A stretch of 64,000 nt of DNA, taken from positions 1 through 64,000 of the forward strand of contig JBDTRG010000169.1 in assembly GCA_039931775.1 (NCBI GenBank), written 5' to 3'. The translations under genes and the position numbers were made by a program. This document shows, one piece after another, positions 7,877 to 16,064 of the stretch (positions are counted from its first letter, which is position 1; each line of letters starts with the position of its first letter). The notes under the pieces are model-generated. The model was not told the DNA's origin. It did no database searches and saw nothing but the letters and a program-made list of their open reading frames with translations. The DNA is from CAIWHR01 sp039931775. GTDB lineage: Bacteria > Pseudomonadota > Gammaproteobacteria > Burkholderiales > Casimicrobiaceae.

Positions 7877-8152
7877 TCCAGAGGCGTCTCGGTCGTCCGA
7901 GACTTTCCGGACAACACGCGAAACCAGCGAGCCTGGTTTCGCTCGTTGTTCGAGAGCGCCGGCGCAGACCCTGAGCTGCATTTCGTCGATGCGCCCGACG
8001 ACCTATGTAAACGTCAGCTCGGGGAACGGAGCGACGGGCTGGCTGCAGGTACTGCCTGGACGACGGATCAGGAATTCGACGCCATTACGGCCTATTTTGA
8101 AGCGCCTTCAATGGAAGAACGCTTTAACATCACAGCGTATGACCGCACCTAG
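7877..8152 (+). pseudogene. P-loop ATPase/kinase, C-terminal fragment
   Basis: The frame reads GVSVVRDFPDNTRNQRAWFR and then LHFVDAPDDLCKRQLGERS, the C-terminal half of AAA-type small kinases. In those proteins the Arg-rich segment is the LID and HFVDAPDD the following strand. The Walker A half is missing and replaced by unrelated sequence after the CCGGTTAAC repeat. It is most likely a truncated relic, although a start at 7814 would keep it translatable. Confidence 0.6.
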
Positions 8153-8158
8153 CCCTGC

Positions 8159-8178
8159 GCTCAACCGGACGGGCCGGC
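8159..8178 (+). repeat. GCTCAACCGG half-site, copy 2
   Basis: The string matches the left end of the palindrome at 2568 except for one extra G. It follows directly on the end of a gene relic. It would be the R''-L'' side of an attC site; a clear partner arm is not visible before the next gene. Confidence 0.35.
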
Positions 8179-8265
8179 TTGACCTTTCAATAAGGTGCGT
8201 GTTGGCGCGGCGCGACAGTGAACCGGTGGGTCCGGCCGCACGGCGAGCGGGCAGTCGAGGCAGCC

Positions 8266-8682
8266 ATGGCTGAAAACAAGACCAGGCAAACCGACGCCAG
8301 CGTCGAGAGTTACCTCGAAGCGATCGAGGACCCGGTCAGGCGTCAAGATTGCCGTGCACTGACCAAGCTGATGACCAAGGTCACCGGGCACGAGCCGAGG
8401 ATGTGGGGAACCGGCATCGTCGGGTTTGGAAGCTATCACTACAAGTATGCGAGCGGACGCGAAGGTGATGCCGCACTCACGGGATTCTCCTCGCGGAAGG
8501 GAGATATCAGCGTCTATCTGGTGGCCAGTTCCGCTCGGCAGCCCGAGTTGCTGCAGAAACTCGGAAGACACAAGATGGGCAAGTCGTGCCTGTACATCCG
8601 AAAGCTCGCGGACCTCGATGCGAGTGTTATGGAACTTCTGGTCGTGGAGTCAGTGGCTGAAGTCAGGCGTCGGTATGGTTAG
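8266..8682 (+). CDS. DUF1801-domain protein
   Basis: This 138-residue protein has the DUF1801 (YdhG-like) pattern: SVESYLEAIEDPVRRQDCRAL, then PRMWGTGIVGFGSYHYKYASG, FSSRKGDISVYL and GKSCLYIRKLADLD. The fold is thought to bind small ligands, and its function is unknown. It is full length and ends RRRYG just before the second copy of the 13-base AGGGCCGGTTAAC repeat. Confidence 0.85.
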   Translation: MAENKTRQTDASVESYLEAIEDPVRRQDCRALTKLMTKVTGHEPRMWGTGIVGFGSYHYKYASGREGDAALTGFSSRKGDISVYLVASSARQPELLQKLGRHKMGKSCLYIRKLADLDASVMELLVVESVAEVRRRYG

Positions 8683-8693
8683 GGCCGGTTAAC
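8681..8693 (+). repeat. AGGGCCGGTTAAC repeat, copy 2
   Basis: Identical to 7831-7843. It begins inside the stop codon of the DUF1801 gene and lies eight bases before the next ATG. That is the position a cassette recombination site would take. Confidence 0.4.
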
Positions 8694-8700
8694 GCTGAGC

Positions 8701-8874
8701 ATGCCTACGGTCTTCGAGAAGCTGAATCTCAAGCAGCACCGCGAGATCCTCTTGGTCGGCGCTCCATCGTCATTCGAATCGGAATTGGCTTCCCTGGTCG
8801 GAGTCACCATGCTTCGCGACATCAAGAAGGCCAAAACCGTTCGCTTTGCTCTCGCATTCGCCACCAGGCAAGCT
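8701..8874 (+). pseudogene. DUF3052-like protein, N-terminal fragment
   Basis: The frame begins MPTVFEKLNLKQHREILLVG and continues to KTVRFALAFATRQAEV, the first ~58 residues of a small conserved family (usually ~130 residues, DUF3052-like). Similarity then stops and the frame runs into unrelated sequence up to 9207. The start is intact and close to the repeat, but the C-terminal half is gone, so a stable product is doubtful. Confidence 0.55.
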
Positions 8875-9079
8875 GAAGTGCCGTTACTGCCACGCGAGCA
8901 CGGTCCTACCGTCATTCACAGACCGGCACCCAACCAGAAGCCGGGTGTACCGGCGTTTGAAAATTCTGGATTGCACGCACATGCGAAACATTGTTGCAAG
9001 CCGCGGAACATCGTTGACAACACTCGTATCGCGTGCTGTGATCCCACCGCTTCGAACGTATTTCATGGAGGAGGGGTCG

Positions 9080-11539
9080 ATGAAGTTCGTCCATCTTGCC
9101 GCGACCGTCCTTTGGACGGGGTTCATGTCCGCGGCCACTGTTGTATTTGCGCAGACGGTCACCGAAGTTGTCGACCCGATGCAGCGCTACTTCCTCTTCT
9201 ACAATGAGCTCAGCACGCCGGTCTACCCCGTAATTCAGGCACCTCAGGCCAGCAATTGCTCGCACACAGACGACAGCACGCTACTCCGAATCTACGTCAA
9301 CGATGGGAAGAAGGGCGCTGGCGTCCCGCCCAAAGGCCTCGTCAGGGTCAATGTCCCGAAAGACAAGCCGTGCCCGAAGGGGGGCTTCTACGACGCGGCG
9401 AGGATACTGGTGTTCCTCGCCGACGTGACGAAGTTTGAAGCACTGTTGAGCGACGGCGCGCAAAAGGCTACCGATCTCAAGGTCCCCTGGGCGAAGGACA
9501 TCTGCGTAAACGCCAACGACGCGGATCCGGCGTGCTGGGTCGGTCTGGCGAGCGGCGCCTACCTGCCCGACGCGCCCGCCCAGCTGCTCGAATTCACGAT
9601 CATTTCCCAGGTCGGAAACGCCAAGTCGACCAAGGACCAGAACGATCCGGACGGCATCTCGGTGCTCGATTTCGACGTTTCGTATGTGGACGATGCCTAC
9701 CTGCCGATCGCGATGGCCATCGACGGCGGGATCACGGCATACATGGGCAGCAAGCTGTCCGTTCGAACGTTCGCCGACCGGCTGACGAGCTTCCTCAACA
9801 ATCCGGCCTCGCAGTGGTCCGAATTCGCGGCATACACGCCGCTCAACTATCCCACCGCTGTTTTCAGCGGCCTCGTGCCGGACCGGATCGACAAGCTGCC
9901 CTCAGGGAGCAGCGTCATCGCCTTCATCAAGAGAAACGAGGATGGCATCACGTCGACCTCGGGGTATTACTACTATCAGAAGCCATGGAACGGCGCACCC
10001 GAGTATTGCCAGAAGGCGGGCGACTCCGTCAACAACCAGATGTGCGTGTTCCAGAACGCCGTCGGCGATCACTGCTGCCCGGTGCCTGACAGCGTCAAGG
10101 GTGTCCGCGCCGGACCGCTCGCGTGCTGCGACATCGACAATTTCCTCATTGACAAGGTGTCACGGAAGTGGCGCCTCACGTCCGATGCAGACCCCGTTCA
10201 TCCCGCCCGCAATTTCACGCCGAGCAAGAACATCACCGTGGACAGTCTCACCGCGCGCTGGCTCAGGTGGATCGACAGGGACAACCGGCCCAACTGCTCG
10301 AGCCCCCCGGCCGACACGCCGGTTATCGCCGCCGACAAGTCGGCCTTCTGCGACGCGTTCGGTCGGACGGTGAATTTCGTCTACGAGGAGTTCAAGGCCA
10401 AGGACGCGACGCAGGTCGACCCCAAGACGAAGAGACCGAATGGGTGCGGCACGCAGGGCCTGCGGGCCGACGAGTACAAGCAATGCCTCATCTCGTCCAT
10501 CATCGGCTACAGCATCCAGTCCGGCTACGACGCGAACAAGTGCATCGTGGATCCGCTCGACCCGGACAAGCCGTTGCCCTCGGAGTGCGGAGAAGAGAAA
10601 CAGCGCAATGAGAGTGCACAGGCCCTGATGCGAGGCCTTCCCTATACCGGCTTCGGTCCACAGGCAAAGTGCGCGCAATGCCCGAGCCTCGACGGCACCA
10701 AGTGTCCCGTGGACGTCTGTGTCGTTCCCAGCACCCCGGCCCCCGACGCCAAGGTCTGGCACTACGACAAGTTCCTGCACTTCTGGGCCGGGTACGACAG
10801 TGTGTACAACCTCAATCCGTTCACGCGTTTCGTTCACAACGTCAGTGAGGGCCTGGCGGCGCCGGGTGCGTACTCGTTCTCGATCGACGATTTCTACGGA
10901 AACTTCGGGGGCCCGGGAACGGGCATGATCATCAACGTCGGCGGCACGGCGTTCCTGCCGAACAAGAATGCTTACGATCCGTTCACGCAGTACTTTGCCG
11001 GCTGGCAGTTTTGGGACCATGGGTCGGTATGCGGACGCCCGGTCAGCTTCAAGAACAAGGCACTCGGGTACAACTACCCGATCTCGTTCTGGAACAACGG
11101 GAAGAAGTTGAAAACCTGCGAGATCGTCCTCTACGCCGACCCCGCCGAAAAGGATTATGTGAAGTACCTCGTCAAGGAGATCGGCCGCGATCTCGACGAG
11201 CCGAGCGACCAAAGCCCGGCTTACGTCGTTACGGACGCTTACACCGGCCGACAGCATGGGGTTCTCGGGCTGAGCGGCGTGTTCGCGGCCCGGGGAGACG
11301 AAGTGCCCACGCCGAACAACGACTACTGCCTGGCCAACTCGACCAGCGCCGTCGTGGCTGCCGGAAAATGCACCGGCAATCTTTCGGCGCACGGCGATCG
11401 CCTGAATTATGTCGGCGTGAACCTGAATCTCGCGACCTGCCCCTCCGGGCTCGATCCGGCATGCGGGCGGCCGCTGATGAACCTCAACATCCCGGCGTGG
11501 TGCGGCCCGGGAACGCCCAACAGCTGTCCAACCAACTGA
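9080..11539 (+). CDS. Large Cys-rich exported protein of unknown function (819 aa)
   Basis: The product starts with a signal peptide (LAATVLWTGFMSAATVVFAQ). The mature part is rich in Cys, Pro, Asn and Asp, with many Cys pairs (DHCCPVP, LACCDID, KCAQCPS). No domain was identified with confidence. The segment AYSFSIDDFYGNFG followed by a Gly-rich strand faintly recalls the YxFxxDD element of thaumatin/GH64-like folds. GGAGGAGGGG lies before the ATG; a longer upstream reading is rejected because homology-like features begin at the signal peptide. The next gene, an outer-membrane barrel, starts 16 bases later, suggesting a secreted/outer-membrane pair. Confidence 0.75.
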   Translation: MKFVHLAATVLWTGFMSAATVVFAQTVTEVVDPMQRYFLFYNELSTPVYPVIQAPQASNCSHTDDSTLLRIYVNDGKKGAGVPPKGLVRVNVPKDKPCPKGGFYDAARILVFLADVTKFEALLSDGAQKATDLKVPWAKDICVNANDADPACWVGLASGAYLPDAPAQLLEFTIISQVGNAKSTKDQNDPDGISVLDFDVSYVDDAYLPIAMAIDGGITAYMGSKLSVRTFADRLTSFLNNPASQWSEFAAYTPLNYPTAVFSGLVPDRIDKLPSGSSVIAFIKRNEDGITSTSGYYYYQKPWNGAPEYCQKAGDSVNNQMCVFQNAVGDHCCPVPDSVKGVRAGPLACCDIDNFLIDKVSRKWRLTSDADPVHPARNFTPSKNITVDSLTARWLRWIDRDNRPNCSSPPADTPVIAADKSAFCDAFGRTVNFVYEEFKAKDATQVDPKTKRPNGCGTQGLRADEYKQCLISSIIGYSIQSGYDANKCIVDPLDPDKPLPSECGEEKQRNESAQALMRGLPYTGFGPQAKCAQCPSLDGTKCPVDVCVVPSTPAPDAKVWHYDKFLHFWAGYDSVYNLNPFTRFVHNVSEGLAAPGAYSFSIDDFYGNFGGPGTGMIINVGGTAFLPNKNAYDPFTQYFAGWQFWDHGSVCGRPVSFKNKALGYNYPISFWNNGKKLKTCEIVLYADPAEKDYVKYLVKEIGRDLDEPSDQSPAYVVTDAYTGRQHGVLGLSGVFAARGDEVPTPNNDYCLANSTSAVVAAGKCTGNLSAHGDRLNYVGVNLNLATCPSGLDPACGRPLMNLNIPAWCGPGTPNSCPTN

Positions 11540-11555
11540 GACGAAGGTGCTGCTT

Positions 11556-12701
11556 ATGCGAAAGGTGATCGCTGCGGTGCTCGGGGTTCTGTTGCTCGCC
11601 GGTGGGGCGGCCTCCGCGCAAACCGGCAATCCCGGTTCGGGCACGGCCGGACCTTTCACGCTCGATGTCGAGGCGCTGGTGTGGTGGTTCAAGAACAGCC
11701 CGACACCGACGCCCATCATTGCCGACGGTATCTATGGTCAGCCGAACACCAATGTCCTGCTGGGCGGCGGCGAAATGAATACGAACCCGAATCCGGGATT
11801 CCGCCTCACGGCCGGCTACGCGCTCGACAGGCGCTGGGGTCTGGAGGGCAACTTTCTCTACATCGGTTCTCGCTCCGACAGCCGGAGCGTGTCCTCGCCC
11901 GGCACGACCGGCTCGACGGATCTCTTGCTGCCTTACTTCGACGTCACGACGAACCGCGAGAACGTCACCGAGATTTCCCTTGCGCCCGTCTACGCGGGCA
12001 GCGCAAGGGTGGAATTGAGCAACAGCCTCACCGGCGTCGAAGCCAATGCAACCTACGCACTCGATTCAGCGCGGCCGTGGGACGTCGGCCTCATCGGCGG
12101 CTTCCGGTGGATGCAGCTGAAAGAGGAGTACACGATCAGCACCAGCAGTCCGTTCATCCCGCCCAATCCGGGCGGCGACGTCTGGATGACGACCGACAAG
12201 TTCTCTGCGAACAACAATTTCTACGGTGCGCAAGTAGGGGTGCGGGCGCGCTACGACTCCAATGGATGGTTCGCCGGCGGCCTCGTCAAGGTCGGCTTGG
12301 GTGCGATGGTGCAAACGATGGATGTCAGCGGGTCGCTCGCCACCAACGACTTCAACCACTTCGGACCGATTCAGACGTATCCCGGCGGCTACTTCGCGCT
12401 GCCCACCAACATCGGCGGGCACACCCGAACCGTATTCGCGGTCGTTCCCGAAGTGCGGCTCAACGCCGGCTACGCGTTCTCCCCGTCGGCCTCGGTCTAC
12501 GTTGGCTACAGTTTTCTCTACGCAAACAATGTTGCCCGGCCGGGAAACCAGATCAACCGAAACATCAACCCCACGCTGAGCGCGGCCTGGACGGAAGATC
12601 CGATTCTCGACCCTCAGGGCCCGGCCCAGCCGTCGTTCTCGTTCAATAGCTCGAACTTCTGGGCGCAGGGCATCAACCTGGGCGTCAGCATCCGCTTCTA
12701 G
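11556..12701 (+). CDS. BBP7-like outer-membrane beta-barrel protein
   Basis: This 381-residue protein has a signal peptide (AAVLGVLLLAGGAASAQ). The mature part opens FTLDVEALVWWFKNSPTPTP, the start of the BBP7 barrel family, followed by alternating amphipathic strands (RLTAGYALDRRWGLEGNFLY, ELSNSLTGVEANATYAL, RLNAGYAFSPSASVYVGYSF). It ends in INLGVSIRF, a typical barrel-closing C-terminal Phe signal for BAM. AAGG lies eight bases before the ATG. It is tightly linked to the preceding Cys-rich exported protein, which it may anchor or export (inference). Confidence 0.82.
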   Translation: MRKVIAAVLGVLLLAGGAASAQTGNPGSGTAGPFTLDVEALVWWFKNSPTPTPIIADGIYGQPNTNVLLGGGEMNTNPNPGFRLTAGYALDRRWGLEGNFLYIGSRSDSRSVSSPGTTGSTDLLLPYFDVTTNRENVTEISLAPVYAGSARVELSNSLTGVEANATYALDSARPWDVGLIGGFRWMQLKEEYTISTSSPFIPPNPGGDVWMTTDKFSANNNFYGAQVGVRARYDSNGWFAGGLVKVGLGAMVQTMDVSGSLATNDFNHFGPIQTYPGGYFALPTNIGGHTRTVFAVVPEVRLNAGYAFSPSASVYVGYSFLYANNVARPGNQINRNINPTLSAAWTEDPILDPQGPAQPSFSFNSSNFWAQGINLGVSIRF

Positions 12702-12719
12702 CGCGCAGCGACCGCGGGA

Positions 12720-12944
12720 AATGTCGCGGTCGTTCCAGCGCTTGCCGGCCGCGGCATCGGCACAGCGCTGCTCATTCACGCGGAGCGCGAGGCAAAGGCT
12801 CGAGGCTACCGTTCAATCTATCTCTACACGAACGAGAAGATGGTCGAAAACATCTCCCTGTACGCCAAGGCCGGCTACCTCGAGTACGGGCGTCGCCGGG
12901 AGCAAGGCCTTTGTCGGGTGTTCATGCGCAAGGTGCACCAATGA
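12720..12944 (+). pseudogene. GNAT acetyltransferase, C-terminal fragment
   Basis: Seventy-four codons read PALAGRGIGTALLIHAEREA, then ARGYRSIYLYTNEKMVENIS and LYAKAGYLEYGRR, the acetyl-CoA loop and C-terminal helices of a GNAT enzyme. No start codon precedes it, and the N-terminal half is replaced by the 3' end of the barrel gene 18 bases upstream. It is a decapitated gene. Confidence 0.8.
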
Positions 12945-12952
12945 GGCCGGCC

Positions 12953-13489
12953 ATGTCCACCATACAGGCGTGCGAACTGCCCGCCGATGCACTCCTGTGC
13001 AAGTACTTGGGGGGAGGCGCCTACGCGGACTGCTACGTCACTGAAGTCGCAGGACCGGTTTCCCACGCCGAGTACGTCGAGGCCTTCTATACCACTGCAA
13101 TATTTCGCATCGAAAGGCTGCTGCTTGCCTGGTTCGTCTCGAGACCTTCGACGAATCTGCAAGCCCGGCAATTGGCTTCGGGGAAGGCCAGTACGTTCGC
13201 GGCCTGGACCGTCGAGGCCCGAAGTCCTGACCAGGTGCTGCTGTCCGACTTGCAGGGTCGCACACGATCGTGGCTGATGTGCGCCCCGGCCGGAATCGAC
13301 GCTTTGTCGAGCACGCGCTTGTACTTTGGCTCCGCCGTTATGCCCAAGGCGACCTCGCGGTCGGGAGAGGCACGAATGGGCGCCGTTTTCCGCGTGCTGC
13401 TCGGTTTTCACAAGGTCTACTCTCGGGTACTCTTGCGCGCAGCCGTCTCCCGTCTCGAGCACCCGCCTTCGTCCCGGACCCTCTCGTGA
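12953..13489 (+). CDS. DUF2867-like protein
   Basis: This 178-residue protein is cytoplasmic in appearance, with the segments GGGAYADCYVTEVAGPVSH, EAFYTTAIFRIERLLLAW and GRTRSWLMCAPAG...TRLYFGSAV. These match a conserved proteobacterial family usually annotated as DUF2867 or hypothetical. Function is unknown. The start lies nine bases after the stop of the GNAT fragment. Confidence 0.65.
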   Translation: MSTIQACELPADALLCKYLGGGAYADCYVTEVAGPVSHAEYVEAFYTTAIFRIERLLLAWFVSRPSTNLQARQLASGKASTFAAWTVEARSPDQVLLSDLQGRTRSWLMCAPAGIDALSSTRLYFGSAVMPKATSRSGEARMGAVFRVLLGFHKVYSRVLLRAAVSRLEHPPSSRTLS

Positions 13490-13600
13490 AGGAGCCCTAC
13501 GTGGGTCACCGGTTGGCTTGCTCCGCCAGGCGACTTGGTCCAGCATTCGTGGCACGGCGCCGCTTTTGCGCTTGTGAATCCCAGCCAATGAGGCAACCCG

Positions 13601-13858
13601 ATGAAGCTCAGAGAAATCGCCGTTCTTGTCTTCACAATACTTGCCGCCCTACCGCAGGCGGTCGCCCAAAGTTCGACTCCAAGTGCAAGCGCCAGCCCGT
13701 CAGTCGTTGCGGTGCCCAAAAATGAACCGAAACCTACGCCGCGAGCAGACCGCGACGCCGCAACAGACGCGGACGCCCGGGTTTGTCTTGAATTTCCGAC
13801 CAATCGCGAAGTCATCGCGTGCGCTGAGAAGTACCGACGGTACAAGCGCAGTGCCTAG
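13601..13858 (+). CDS. Small exported protein of unknown function
   Basis: This 85-residue product has a signal peptide (LREIAVLVFTILAALPQAVAQ), then a low-complexity Ser/Pro/Ala linker, and ends in a compact motif VCLEFPTNREVIACAEKYRR with two Cys that could form a disulfide. The C-terminal motif resembles small secreted proteins seen in other betaproteobacteria (from memory). No function can be assigned. Confidence 0.65.
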   Translation: MKLREIAVLVFTILAALPQAVAQSSTPSASASPSVVAVPKNEPKPTPRADRDAATDADARVCLEFPTNREVIACAEKYRRYKRSA

Positions 13859-13909
13859 CCGCCTGGACGTGCCCTCAACGCGAACCCCATCCGACGGGCG
13901 TTCGGCCGG

Positions 13910-14278
13910 GTCGAAGCGCACGGCGTCGGCGCGCCGATGCTGCTTCTCCATGGCGGATCCGGCTCCATTCCCGCAGAGTGGATTCCGAACTTTTCACCCC
14001 ATAACCGCGTGATCGTAAACGAGCAGATGGGGCATGGCCGGACCGTCGATGCGCCGGATCGCTCGTTCCATTACAACGCCGAAGAGATCCGGAAGATTTA
14101 AGCGCCAACCCTGATCGTCGTCGGCGACAAGGACATTGTGATGCCGGAGCATGCGGTCGAGATGTTCCGGACGATCCCGAGTGCGCAGCTCTGCGTGGTT
14201 CCGGGCGGCGAGCACGGAGTCATGCCCACTGAAACGGTGCTGCGATTCCTGCAGGAATCGCCCGCGGGCGAAAATTAG
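13910..14278 (+). pseudogene. Alpha/beta-hydrolase relic (internal deletion plus nonsense codon)
   Basis: The frame opens GAPMLLLHGGSGS (oxyanion-hole HGG) and MGHGRTVDAP, then after FHYNA jumps to EEIRKI, TAA, APTLIVVGDKDIVMPEHAVE and GGEHGVMP (acid and His region). The nucleophile elbow and lid are deleted. A codon expected to be Lys before APTLIVVGDKD is TAA. The N-terminal ~20 residues and start codon are also absent. It cannot make an active enzyme. Confidence 0.8.
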
Positions 14279-14352
14279 GCGATCGATCTGACGATTCCGC
14301 AAGCGCCACCGCTTCGCCTGAGCGAGGTGGCCCAATAACTCCGAGGCGACAC

Positions 14353-14601
14353 TTGTCAATCAAGCTGACAGAGGATTCCGAGAAATACCTGATCGGGTCG
14401 ATCAAGCGATTTTTCTCGGAAAGACTGGATGACGAAATCGGCGACCTCAAGGCGTCCGCCGTACTGGAATTTTGTGTTCGTGAGATCGGGCCTAGCATCT
14501 ACAATCAAGCCATTGCCGATGCGCAGACCTATTTCCAGGAGCGGGCAACCGACCTTGGGGGTACGCGCTACGAGGCCGAGTTTGACTACTGGAAGAAGTA
14601 A
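14353..14601 (+). CDS. DUF2164-family protein
   Basis: This 82-residue protein matches DUF2164: SIKLTEDSEKYLIGSIKRFF, DDEIGDLKASAVLEF, REIGPSIYNQAIADAQTYF and EFDYW. Function is unknown. The start is TTG, chosen because the family begins at SIKL and GAGGCGAC lies just before. An ATG within a reasonable distance is absent. Confidence 0.85.
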   Translation: MSIKLTEDSEKYLIGSIKRFFSERLDDEIGDLKASAVLEFCVREIGPSIYNQAIADAQTYFQERATDLGGTRYEAEFDYWKK

Positions 14602-14605
14602 TCGG

Positions 14606-15061
14606 ATGCCGGTTCCTGCATTCGACGTCGACCCGACAGGACCGGACTACCGGCCGATGCGCATTGCATTGCACATTCTCTGCGTTGTCGTGGTCCTTCC
14701 CTACCTCGCTCTTGCCGTCGGTTTTCTCCTTCTGGGCCACGCCATGGCAAGCGGGTCGCTGCTCGGCTTTGTCGAATCCCTGCTTTACAAAGCGATATGG
14801 CTCGTTTCATGGCGAAGTCTGGTGATCGTCGGCGCCGTGCTGCTCGTGACGGCGCTCGGTTTCAGCGCCCGCACCCGATGGTTGGGGGCGGCATGCGTTT
14901 GCCTTGTCGCTGCCGGTTGCGCAATCGTGATCCTCGTCATCGGCGTCGACTCGCTTTCGCAGCTTCTCTTTCTTGCTCCCTGTGTCGGGTCTGCTGTCGG
15001 GGCGGGCTGGCTCGCAGCAGAGGAGTGGCCGTCTCGGCGCCAAACCGAAGGTGTCGCCTGA
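14606..15061 (+). CDS. Hypothetical four-helix membrane protein
   Basis: This 151-residue protein has four predicted membrane segments: HILCVVVVLPYLALAVGFLLL, LVIVGAVLLVTALGF, LGAACVCLVAAGCAIVILVI and LLFLAPCVGSAVGAGWLA. The N-terminus is Pro/Asp-rich and probably cytoplasmic. No family was recognised. It starts four bases after the DUF2164 stop, so the two are probably co-translated. Confidence 0.6.
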   Translation: MPVPAFDVDPTGPDYRPMRIALHILCVVVVLPYLALAVGFLLLGHAMASGSLLGFVESLLYKAIWLVSWRSLVIVGAVLLVTALGFSARTRWLGAACVCLVAAGCAIVILVIGVDSLSQLLFLAPCVGSAVGAGWLAAEEWPSRRQTEGVA

Positions 15062-15089
15062 CCTGACGGTTGGAGGATAGTCTCCGGCG

Positions 15090-15623
15090 ATGCAATCAAT
15101 TATCACATCGTTGCCCCGTTGTTCGATTCGCTCGTGGCGCACCGGCGATGAGCGATCCCTCGTGGAGAACGCCGACAACCGCAACGTTTGGCTGAATCTC
15201 CTCGATGCATTCCCTCATCCGTACACGGATGCCGACGCCAAGGAATGGATTGCCGCGTCATCGACCGCCGATCCCGAGCAAAACTTCGCGGTCGAGTACT
15301 TGGGTTTCGCTATCGGGGGAGTGGGGTTAACCCTTCACGACGGCGTTCTCAGCAAGACCGGCTCGTTTGGATACTGGATCGGCGAGCGCTATTGGAGGAA
15401 GGGCATTGCAACCGCAGTTGTCGAAGCCTTTGTCCCCCATGTATTCTCGGAATTTGCGCTCGTACGGCTGGAAGCGCGGGTTTTTTCATGGAATCCCGGG
15501 TCTTCGCGTGTTTTGGAGAAATGCGGATTCCGCAAGGAGGCGCTTCTTGAGAAGCGGATCTTCAAGGATGGTCGCATCATCGACGAATATGTCTTTGCCC
15601 GGATCGCGCCACGCGGCTGCTGA
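15090..15623 (+). CDS. GNAT-family acetyltransferase (RimJ/RimL-like)
   Basis: This 177-residue protein has the RimJ/RimL layout: SIRSWRTGDERSLVENADNR, the strand SFGYWIGERYWRKGIATAVV as acetyl-CoA loop, and EARVFSWNPGSSRVLEKCGF as the closing helix. The family acetylates protein N-termini or small amines, and the acceptor here is unknown. The gene is full length. Confidence 0.88.
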   Translation: MQSIITSLPRCSIRSWRTGDERSLVENADNRNVWLNLLDAFPHPYTDADAKEWIAASSTADPEQNFAVEYLGFAIGGVGLTLHDGVLSKTGSFGYWIGERYWRKGIATAVVEAFVPHVFSEFALVRLEARVFSWNPGSSRVLEKCGFRKEALLEKRIFKDGRIIDEYVFARIAPRGC

Positions 15624-15725
15624 GTCATGGGCACCGCCCAATCAGCGAGCCGGAAGTGCCGACCGGACCAGCGGGCCAGAACCAGAAACCTTGACGCCCG
15701 GCGCACAGACAGGGATTGCTCCGCC

Positions 15726-16064
15726 ATGCCACGCCTCTTTTCCTACGGCACGCTCCAGCTTGAACAGGTGCAATTGTCCACGTTCGGACGACTCCTCGAC
15801 GGGCATGGGGACGCGCTACTGTGTTTCGAGCGATCGTTGAACGAGATCGACGACCCGCATGTCGCGGCCCAAATTGGCCAGACGCATCTGGCCAACGTCA
15901 CGTTCAACGGCAGGAGCGACAGTCGCGTCAGTGGAACGGTATTCGAGATAACCGACGCGGAGCTCGCGGCCGCGGACGAGTACGAAAGCGTCACCGCGTA
16001 CAAACGGGTAGTTGCAATGCTGGCTTCGGGAAAGAAGGCGTGGGTGTATGTCGCCCAATGCTGA
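15726..16064 (+). CDS. Gamma-glutamylcyclotransferase-like (AIG2/GGACT) protein
   Basis: This 112-residue protein begins MPRLFSYGTLQLEQVQLSTF, the YGTL substrate loop of the GGCT/AIG2 fold. It contains the acidic catalytic region AAADEYESVTAYKRV, where the Glu of DEYE is the likely catalytic residue. Members release 5-oxoproline from gamma-glutamyl amines or peptides. Its 3' end overlaps the next gene by 17 bases, indicating translational coupling. Confidence 0.85.
   Translation: MPRLFSYGTLQLEQVQLSTFGRLLDGHGDALLCFERSLNEIDDPHVAAQIGQTHLANVTFNGRSDSRVSGTVFEITDAELAAADEYESVTAYKRVVAMLASGKKAWVYVAQC

Noticed and set aside
10160..11719. 519-codon minus-strand frame opposite the Cys-rich exported protein
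   Set aside because: The + strand frame has a signal peptide, a good ribosome-binding site and ordered Cys pairs; the antisense frame has none of these.
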